This document shows positions 6,922 through 11,722 of a stretch of DNA of 11,722 nt, in pieces (the first letter of the stretch is position 1; every line of letters begins with the position of its first letter). Below the pieces are notes generated by a model that made no database searches, was not told the origin of the DNA, and saw only the letters and a program-made list of their open reading frames with translations. Origin of the DNA: an uncultured Treponema sp. (lineage in GTDB: Bacteria; Spirochaetota; Spirochaetia; Treponematales; Treponemataceae); NCBI GenBank assembly GCA_947165795.1, contig CAMVBP010000046.1:1-11722 (forward strand), in the 5' to 3' direction. The position numbers were made by a program, and so were the translations under genes.

Positions 6922-8430
6922 CTGCAGGGAATCTAATTTTGCAAGCCTTGCTTTGTCCGGTTTAATACACAGATTTTTTTCCTGCGTTGGAAGAACCAGT
7001 CCTTTCGGTCCGTTTTTTGCGCGCCTTAAATATTTTACATGTGTATAATACAAATCGGTTGTCCCTGCATTTCTTGCTTTTGAATAATATACAGCGAGGT
7101 TTGCGGCGTCAAGTAGAATATCTAGAGGAACCGTCTTTCCTTTCCGGGCTTTTATAAAAACATAACCGCCGGAATAATCCCTTACATGCAGCCATAAATC
7201 TTCACCCCTTACATGATGACGAAGCAGTTCATCGTTTTCGTTTGCATTTCTGCCGACAAGAATATACCAGCCGTTTACCGTATAATCCAGACCGGGATGT
7301 GTCTTTTTTTTCTGCTGGGCAGGTGTCGTATTTTTGCGAAGAAGCTGTTCAATTTTTACAGGATTCTTTTCGTTTTTAATTTTTTCATATTCTGCAGTAA
7401 GATTATTTATCTGTGCCTTTGCAATCTGAATGTCGCGTTCAAGTTCTTCCTTTCCGTTTACAGCCTTTTTATATTGCCTGTAATATTCAGCAGCATTTTC
7501 CTGGAGAGTTTTCTGCGGATTAATTATTATGGAAATTTTATTGCCTGTTTCAAAATCTTCGCATTCAATACTTTTAGTTCCTTTTTCAACGGGCGTATAA
7601 ACAGCAAGAAGAAGGTCTCCGTAATGCTTGAATTTTTCGGCCTGAGAAAAGCTTTCAAGCTTGTCTTCAAGATTTTTTAATGCAGCTTCTCTTTTGGACA
7701 GATTCGATAAATACCATTTTTCGTTTTTTTCCAGAAGAGCCGCTCTGGAAAGCGAACTTGACTTTTCGCTGTACCACCAGTCTATATATTCATTAAAGCT
7801 TTTGAATGCAGGTGTTTCGGATAGATTTTCAGAGGAAGTGTTCCATTCACGAACAGGAAATTTTTCTGATTCATTATATTTTTCTTCAATTACTGCCGGC
7901 GGAATAAAAACTTCACCCTTTACTTCATATCTTTCCGGGCGGCGGAACATAGAATCTAAAACCAGATCGTGTTCATCGCATAAAATTACATTTGCTGCAT
8001 TGTTCCACAGACGTATATAAAGATTAAAAATTTCAAATGAAGAATTAATTTCTGCATTGCCAGTGTCTTCAGATTTTTTTTCTTCTGTATTTGCGCCGTC
8101 TGTATTTTTTTTCTGTGTAAGCGTCATTTTGATAACGCGTTCTAGTCCAATCTGCCCGCAGGTTGAAATTCTGCAGCCTTTTATTCTTGAGCGGAGAAAT
8201 TCCATGAACCTCAGCGGTTTTTCATTTTTTGTAATTTTCCTTGCAGTTGAATTTAATCTTACAGAATTTTGCGAAGTGCATATTAAAACAGTTTTTGCTG
8301 AACCTTCTTTATATGTATATAAAGCCAGCGTATCATAGCCGGGCTGAATTATGTCTTGTATAAAAGCACCTTCAAGAGATAATTCCTGAAGTATTAAATC
8401 AATTTCGTTACAGTTTAGAGACATAGACAC
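6904..8430 (-). CDS. NFACT family protein, RqcH/Rqc2-like ribosome quality-control factor
   Basis: Homologues (RqcH, Rqc2/NEMF; called FbpA in older work) bind the split 50S subunit carrying peptidyl-tRNA and direct addition of alanine tails to stalled peptides. The 508-residue protein shows an NFACT-N domain (about 1-180, with IGLERV at 94-99, NAANVIL, and a final EVFIPP) and a central helical coiled-coil hairpin (about 225-365, with AEKFKHYGDLLLA at 264-276). A C-terminal NFACT-R/DUF814 domain follows at 379-492: VGRNANENDELL, DLWLHVRD, and AANLAVYYSKARN. E97-R98 falls exactly where RqcH has its D97-R98 tRNA-contact pair. An acidic/polar insert occupies 106-131. Only about 45 residues separate IPP (176-178) from the coil, so the usual helix-hairpin-helix domain appears missing, matching the length deficit against about 570 residues. 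The frame can open at GTG 8430-8428, but the promoter suggests ATG 8424-8422 (residue 3) as the real start of a leaderless mRNA. Confidence 0.9.
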   Translation of the reverse strand: MSMSLNCNEIDLILQELSLEGAFIQDIIQPGYDTLALYTYKEGSAKTVLICTSQNSVRLNSTARKITKNEKPLRFMEFLRSRIKGCRISTCGQIGLERVIKMTLTQKKNTDGANTEEKKSEDTGNAEINSSFEIFNLYIRLWNNAANVILCDEHDLVLDSMFRRPERYEVKGEVFIPPAVIEEKYNESEKFPVREWNTSSENLSETPAFKSFNEYIDWWYSEKSSSLSRAALLEKNEKWYLSNLSKREAALKNLEDKLESFSQAEKFKHYGDLLLAVYTPVEKGTKSIECEDFETGNKISIIINPQKTLQENAAEYYRQYKKAVNGKEELERDIQIAKAQINNLTAEYEKIKNEKNPVKIEQLLRKNTTPAQQKKKTHPGLDYTVNGWYILVGRNANENDELLRHHVRGEDLWLHVRDYSGGYVFIKARKGKTVPLDILLDAANLAVYYSKARNAGTTDLYYTHVKYLRRAKNGPKGLVLPTQEKNLCIKPDKARLAKLDSLQKEAEF

Positions 8431-8459
8431 ATTGTATCATAAACTCTTGACACAATCAA
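8431..8459 (-). promoter_or_regulatory. Promoter of the NFACT operon (minus strand), extended -10
   Basis: Minus strand: -35 TTGATT (8459-8454), a 17-base spacer, and -10 TACAAT (8436-8431) preceded by TGA, an extended -10. The seventh base after the -10 is the A of ATG at 8424, so the transcript should begin at or next to the start codon. No Shine-Dalgarno precedes either candidate start. The element interleaves with the divergent ilvB promoter. Confidence 0.7.
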
Positions 8460-8475
8460 AAAAAAATTGCATTAT
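8447..8475 (+). promoter_or_regulatory. Promoter of the ilvB leader/ilvB transcript
   Basis: Plus strand: -35 TTGACA (8447-8452, perfect consensus), a 17-base spacer containing an A9 run, and -10 CATTAT (8470-8475, 4 of 6, with the key A2 and T6 kept). Predicted initiation near 8481-8485 lies just before or at the ATG of the leader peptide at 8485. The -35 sits inside the spacer of the opposing NFACT promoter, and the NFACT -35 sits inside this spacer. Confidence 0.65.
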
Positions 8476-8484
8476 CTGAAGTCA

Positions 8485-8541
8485 ATGAATAAGAATTTTT
8501 CTGTAACAGTCGTATCAGTCCTCGTCTTCTCGGAGTTTTAG
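8485..8541 (+). CDS. Branched-chain amino acid attenuator leader peptide (18 codons)
   Basis: A short reading frame encodes MNKNFSVTVVSVLVFSEF and ends at TAG 8539-8541. Residues 7-14 (VTVVSVLV) hold five Val and one Leu, with no Ile. That density of regulatory codons, placed between a promoter and a terminator in front of ilvB, is the hallmark of a leader peptide for ribosome-mediated attenuation. When charged Val-tRNA is scarce the ribosome should stall here. Only a weak GAAG precedes the ATG, and the predicted mRNA 5' end lies within a few bases of it, so initiation may be leaderless. It is too short for protein homology; the call rests on codon content and position. Confidence 0.8.
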   Translation: MNKNFSVTVVSVLVFSEF

Positions 8542-8598
8542 TAACCGGTTGAGTTGAATGATATGCTGTATGCAGTTGTTATAAAGGCTCTCCGGAAA
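8527..8598 (+). promoter_or_regulatory. Candidate antiterminator pairing of the ilvB attenuator
   Basis: TTCTCGGAG (8527-8535), in the last codons of the leader peptide, can pair with CTCCGGAAA (8590-8598), which includes the left arm and loop of the terminator. The pairing has five Watson-Crick pairs, a G-U, one mismatch and two A-U pairs. A ribosome stalled at the upstream Val codons would leave the first segment free and permit the pairing. A ribosome reaching the stop codon would cover it and let the terminator form. A second weak CCGG-CCGG pairing (8545-8548 with 8592-8595) is possible. Inferred by eye, without energy calculation. Confidence 0.5.
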
Positions 8599-8611
8599 GG
8601 GGAGCTTTTTT
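8583..8611 (+). terminator. Rho-independent terminator (attenuator) upstream of ilvB
   Basis: GCTCTCC (8587-8593) pairs with GGGGAGC (8599-8605), with one G-U, across the loop GGAAA. The stem can extend through AAAG/CTTT-type pairs. A run of six T (8606-8611) follows, continuing as a T-rich tract to about 8623. It lies 45 bases after the leader peptide stop and 31 bases before the ilvB start, so it controls entry into ilvB. On the complementary strand the hairpin has no following T-run, so it acts toward ilvB only. Confidence 0.88.
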
Positions 8612-8641
8612 ATTTTATTTTTTAATTTATGGAGTTAACTT

Positions 8642-10360
8642 ATGAAAAGAACAGGCGCACAAATTATTGTTGATTTTCTTAAGATGTATGGAATTCAGAT
8701 TGTTTCTGGAATTCCCGGCGGTTCTATTTTGCCGCTTTATGATGAACTGAACAAATCTTCAATTAAGCATGTCCTAGTGCGCCAGGAACAGGCTGCAGGT
8801 TTTATTGCTCAGGGAATGACTCGTTCCAGCGGAAAGCCGGCTGTTTGTCTTGCAACAAGCGGTCCTGGAGCCATGAACCTTTTGACTTCCATTGCAGATG
8901 CAAGAGCAGATTCTATTCCAATTATTGCAATTACAGGTCAGGTTAATACTTATTTAATTGGAACCGATGCTTTTCAGGAAGCAGATACTTTTGGACTTTC
9001 TTTTCCAATTACAAAACATTCAGTAATGGTAAAGTCCAGCGAAGAACTTTTGGATGCAATTCCAAAGGCTTTTGAAATTGCATTAAACGGAAGACCGGGG
9101 CCTGTATTAATTGATGTTCCCCGCGATGTACAGCTTCAGGTTTGTGAATTTGACCAGTATCCGGACATTCAGAAAATTCATACTCATGATATTCGCTTTC
9201 ATACTCCGATTGATGAATACACTTCTAAGTTTGGAGAAATTGTTGAATCAATCAGACAGTCTAAAAAATGCGTTTTGTATTGCGGCGGCGGCTGTAATTC
9301 AAAAGATGCCTTTGACGCGTTAAACAGCTTCCTTAATATTTACAGTGTTCCTGTTGTAACAAGTCTTATGGGCTTAGGCTGCGTTCCGTCTTCAAGCGAA
9401 AATTTTATCGGAATGCTTGGAATGCATGGAAGCTATGCGGCAAACCTTGCAATGTATGAAAGTGATTTAGTTATTGCCGCAGGCGTTCGCTTTGATGACA
9501 GAGCTACAGGTATTGTTCATAAATTCTGTCCGAATGCAAAAATTATTCATATAGATATAGATGCTGCAGAAGTAAATAAAATCATTCATTCAGACATTTC
9601 TGTTGTTGCAGATGTTGAGTCGGTTTTCCCGATTATTACAGAGCTGTTAAAAGAAAAGAATATTTCTTCCGACAAGAAATTCTTAAAGCAGATAGTAGCA
9701 GAAAAAAATAAAGAAGATACACTTCTTTTGGGACGTCCAAAAAATGAAACAAAAATCAACCCAAGAAAGTTGTTAAAAGAACTTCCTGATTTTGCAGAAA
9801 AGGCTGGACTTTCTGCTTCTGAAATTATTTTGACTACAGATGTAGGGCAGCATCAGATGTGGGCTGCGCAGTATTATCCTGTATCTGCGCCAAGAACTTT
9901 CTTAACTTCCGGAAGTCTTGGAACAATGGGCTTTGGTTTGCCGGCCGCTATTGGCGCTGCACTGCAGAATCCCGAAAAGAAAATTGTCTGCATTAGTGGA
10001 GACGGTTCTATAATGATGAATATTCAGGAGCTTGCAACACTTGCAGAACAGAATCTTAATGTAACTGTAATTGTATTCCAGAACGGAACTTTGGGAATGG
10101 TTTACCAGCAGCAGAAATTCCTTTTTGAAAAAAATTACAGTGCATCTGTTTTTTCTAAGGAACCTGATTTACTTTCTATTGCTCAGGGCTTTGGAATTCA
10201 GGCTATTGACGGTGATAAAGATCCTTTATGGTACGAAAAGGCCTTTGCAATGAATCAGGAAAATAAACCTTGCTTTGTACGCTTTATGGTTGGTTCAGAA
10301 GAAAATGTACTTCCTTTTGTTCCGGGCGGAAAAGCTAATATTGATTCAATAAGAAATTAA
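8642..10360 (+). CDS. ilvB: Acetolactate (acetohydroxyacid) synthase, large catalytic subunit
   Basis: The enzyme condenses two pyruvates, or pyruvate and 2-oxobutyrate, in the first common step of valine/leucine/isoleucine synthesis, using ThDP, Mg2+ and FAD. The 572-residue length is normal. The N-terminal PYR domain (about 1-165) has SGIPGGSILPLYDEL, the catalytic Glu in VRQEQAAG (E49), SGPGAMN and GPVLIDVPRDVQ. The middle FAD-binding domain (about 190-325) contains GVRFDDRATG. The ThDP-binding PP domain (about 370-550) has GSLGTMGFGLPAAIGAA and G453-D454-G455 leading to Q480-N481, then LGMVYQQQ. Q490 sits where AHAS II has the 2-oxobutyrate-selecting Trp; AHAS I also has Gln there. The first residue of the usual NN end of the ThDP motif is Gln. 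Start: ATG with GGAG seven bases upstream. Expression appears controlled by the upstream leader-peptide attenuator. No ilvN regulatory subunit follows; the next gene is convergent after two bases. Confidence 0.95.
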   Translation: MKRTGAQIIVDFLKMYGIQIVSGIPGGSILPLYDELNKSSIKHVLVRQEQAAGFIAQGMTRSSGKPAVCLATSGPGAMNLLTSIADARADSIPIIAITGQVNTYLIGTDAFQEADTFGLSFPITKHSVMVKSSEELLDAIPKAFEIALNGRPGPVLIDVPRDVQLQVCEFDQYPDIQKIHTHDIRFHTPIDEYTSKFGEIVESIRQSKKCVLYCGGGCNSKDAFDALNSFLNIYSVPVVTSLMGLGCVPSSSENFIGMLGMHGSYAANLAMYESDLVIAAGVRFDDRATGIVHKFCPNAKIIHIDIDAAEVNKIIHSDISVVADVESVFPIITELLKEKNISSDKKFLKQIVAEKNKEDTLLLGRPKNETKINPRKLLKELPDFAEKAGLSASEIILTTDVGQHQMWAAQYYPVSAPRTFLTSGSLGTMGFGLPAAIGAALQNPEKKIVCISGDGSIMMNIQELATLAEQNLNVTVIVFQNGTLGMVYQQQKFLFEKNYSASVFSKEPDLLSIAQGFGIQAIDGDKDPLWYEKAFAMNQENKPCFVRFMVGSEENVLPFVPGGKANIDSIRN

Positions 10361-10362
10361 TT

Positions 10363-11722
10363 TTACTGCTTGCAGATTGTAATGAACGAGAATTCACTGT
10401 TCCAGTCGAATATTGTTTTGTCGCAGCTTGCAAGCAGAAGATTTTTTATTTTAAAAAGGTTTTCTTCGCCAATTGCCATTTTCATTTTTTCTGTGTAAGC
10501 AGACTCTTCCGAAGAAAACCATTTTTCTATTTCGGCAACAGAAATTCTTTTTTTCTCCGTAAGAATTTTACTTTCGGCTTTTACAGACAAACCTTTTTTT
10601 CGGAATGTGTTTGCAATATAAACTCCGTCCCAGGAGAAAAGAGGATTATCTCTGTCTTCAAAAAATTCTTCTTCTGCTTCCTGAAGTCTGTCTAAAACTT
10701 CATTCATAGTCTTTGAATTTTCTTCACCCAGAATTTGCTTTCTTACAAGATTACTTATGCGCTGGCCATGGCATGGAATTTTCTGGGAAATAATAACCTT
10801 CCAGTCTGCGGCAAGCGGACTTTCATACTGGAAATTTTCATCCTCCGAATTGAATTCTTTATCTGCTTCTTCATCTTCGCTGTAATGCTTTTGCGGTGTT
10901 AAAACTCCAGCCAAAGATTCAGCCAATGCTATTATTGAAGATTCCGAAGCAAACGGATCCGTAAAGAAAATTCTGTCAAATACAGCTCCTGCATATTGAA
11001 AGTTTACAAGAACATTATAAAAATCTTTTTGAGTTAAAAAGTCCTGCGAAATAGACTGTCCACGGAAATTTAAAATAGGGCGGTCCAGAGAATTCAGCGT
11101 TCGTCCGTATTGTTCAAGAATCTGTTTTCCTTTTTCTGTTCTGCAGACACCGCATGTAACTCCTTCCGGCGTTTTTCGTGCAATTTCCCAAAGCAGCAGG
11201 CCGTTATCTGCGTTCCAGATAAGGCAGCGGTGATGCCTGCGTAATTCTGCCATCTGAGTCATTGTGTCTCTTATAGAAAGAAGAAATTCAGCCCTGTTTG
11301 TATCCAGTCTTTGACGCCAGAATCTGTCTGCACGTTCAAGCGCAACTTCTTTAGAAGGGTCTTTTGGAGTGAATGTAAGATTTTCTTCTGTTTTCGGATT
11401 ATTTTTAAAATGTTCTTTTATCCACCATTGAGAAATAGGGGTTTCTCCAAACTCCGACTTTTCTTCTGAATTTTCAGGATTTTCTTTTTCAAGAATAGCT
11501 GCAATCTGTACCTCTCTTCTGGAAAGAACTTCATTTCTGATTTTTTCTTCGTAGCCTTGTGTGCTTGGAGTATAAAAAACTTTTCCCATTAATTCATCTG
11601 GCAGATATTGCTGTGCAACCCAGTGGTCGCGGTATGCGTGCGGGTAGAGATAACCGCTTCCGTGTCCAAAGCCTTCTGCATCGCGATTTCCATCTTTTAA
11701 ATGATTTGGAACTTCAACATCT
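10363..11722 (-). CDS. rarA: RarA/MgsA-type AAA ATPase fused to methyltransferase-like domain, C-terminal part
   Basis: The frame runs open off the right edge; 452 residues are visible, counting from base 11721. Residues 1-62 match the conserved RarA C-terminal tail: VPNHLKDG, GFGHGSGYLYPHAY, WVAQQYLPDEL, GKVFYTPSTQGYE. An ATG at 11589 would drop the first 44 of these residues and is not the true start. RarA (MgsA, eukaryotic WRNIP1) is a clamp-loader-like ATPase acting at stalled replication forks; its ATPase core lies outside the window. After an acidic linker comes a helical segment, then a Rossmann/methyltransferase-like region from about 165 (RCLIWNADNGLLLWEIA) through FDRIFFTDPF, to a tail with NPLFSW and a near-terminal FDWNSEFSFITI. 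This architecture resembles the RarA/unknown-domain fusion known from cyanobacteria (PRK13341, from memory). The motif-I-like NADNG lacks the usual Gly-rich pattern, so methyltransferase activity is doubtful. Confidence 0.85.
   Translation of the reverse strand, partial: DVEVPNHLKDGNRDAEGFGHGSGYLYPHAYRDHWVAQQYLPDELMGKVFYTPSTQGYEEKIRNEVLSRREVQIAAILEKENPENSEEKSEFGETPISQWWIKEHFKNNPKTEENLTFTPKDPSKEVALERADRFWRQRLDTNRAEFLLSIRDTMTQMAELRRHHRCLIWNADNGLLLWEIARKTPEGVTCGVCRTEKGKQILEQYGRTLNSLDRPILNFRGQSISQDFLTQKDFYNVLVNFQYAGAVFDRIFFTDPFASESSIIALAESLAGVLTPQKHYSEDEEADKEFNSEDENFQYESPLAADWKVIISQKIPCHGQRISNLVRKQILGEENSKTMNEVLDRLQEAEEEFFEDRDNPLFSWDGVYIANTFRKKGLSVKAESKILTEKKRISVAEIEKWFSSEESAYTEKMKMAIGEENLFKIKNLLLASCDKTIFDWNSEFSFITICKQ
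10366..10447 (+). terminator. Possible terminator of ilvB, long-loop stem plus T-run, inside rarA
   Basis: CTGCTTGCA (10366-10374) is exactly complementary to TGCAAGCAG (10429-10437), followed four bases later by TTTTTT (10442-10447) and ATTTT. The left arm begins 6 bases after the ilvB stop. The 54-base loop is large, and the right arm also belongs to a local palindrome (GCTTGCAAGC), so this is tentative. There is no other visible terminator for ilvB, as the convergent rarA stop is two bases away. Confidence 0.3.

Noticed and set aside
7213..7680. 155-residue plus-strand hydrophobic open frame
   Set aside because: It lies wholly opposite the well-supported NFACT gene. Its Phe/Leu-rich composition is what antisense of Lys/Glu-rich coding in AT-rich DNA produces.
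10338..10350. TATTGATTCAATA palindrome near the ilvB end as a rarA terminator
   Set aside because: The loop would be a single base, the stem is AT-rich and there is no clean T-tract; it is probably chance within the ilvB coding sequence.
11587..11589. ATG start of a 408-residue hypothetical protein
   Set aside because: The 44 codons before it in the same frame encode conserved RarA tail motifs (GHGSGYLYPH, QQYLPDEL), so this is an internal Met.

Overview
The window looks like chromosome of a Treponema-type spirochete, most likely a free-living or gut/rumen species. The evidence is an AT-rich sequence, an in-frame IspD-IspF fusion, and a giant membrane-anchored coiled-coil protein of the type I remember being called SpiroCoCo. 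Acetolactate synthase points away from the amino-acid-auxotrophic pathogenic treponemes. The lineage call rests on gene content and memory of the families; no search was possible. I see no mobile element, CRISPR array, tRNA or rRNA. Every stretch over 300 bases is occupied by a gene.

Layout. Bases 1-625 (+) are the end of ispDF (isoprenoid precursor synthesis), cut by the left edge. A minus-strand block follows, read from right to left. It starts with an NFACT/RqcH-like ribosome quality-control factor (8430-6904). A degenerate PAP2-like protein (6907-6029) follows, coupled by a 4-base TTGA overlap. Next is a HAD hydrolase with its own strong promoter (5960-5265), then the 1545-residue coiled-coil protein (5239-602). 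The coiled-coil gene ends tail-to-tail with ispDF, overlapping it by 24 bases. Its probable terminator lies inside the ispF coding sequence.

The 211-base gap at 8431-8641 is the most information-dense part. It holds two interleaved divergent promoters, one for the NFACT gene and one for ilvB. It also holds an 18-codon leader peptide rich in valine codons, a candidate antiterminator pairing, and a rho-independent terminator just before ilvB. Together these form a classic ribosome-mediated attenuator for branched-chain amino acid synthesis. The ilvB active site has Gln where most such enzymes have Trp, as in E. coli AHAS I. That isozyme's operon also has a Val/Leu-rich leader without Ile. No ilvN follows.

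The right end (10363-11722, minus) is the C-terminal part of a RarA/MgsA clamp-loader-like ATPase fused to a methyltransferase-like domain. Its AAA core lies beyond the window.

A recurring theme is that -10 boxes sit so close to the start codon (NFACT, HAD, and nearly so the ilvB leader peptide) that the mRNAs are predicted to be leaderless.
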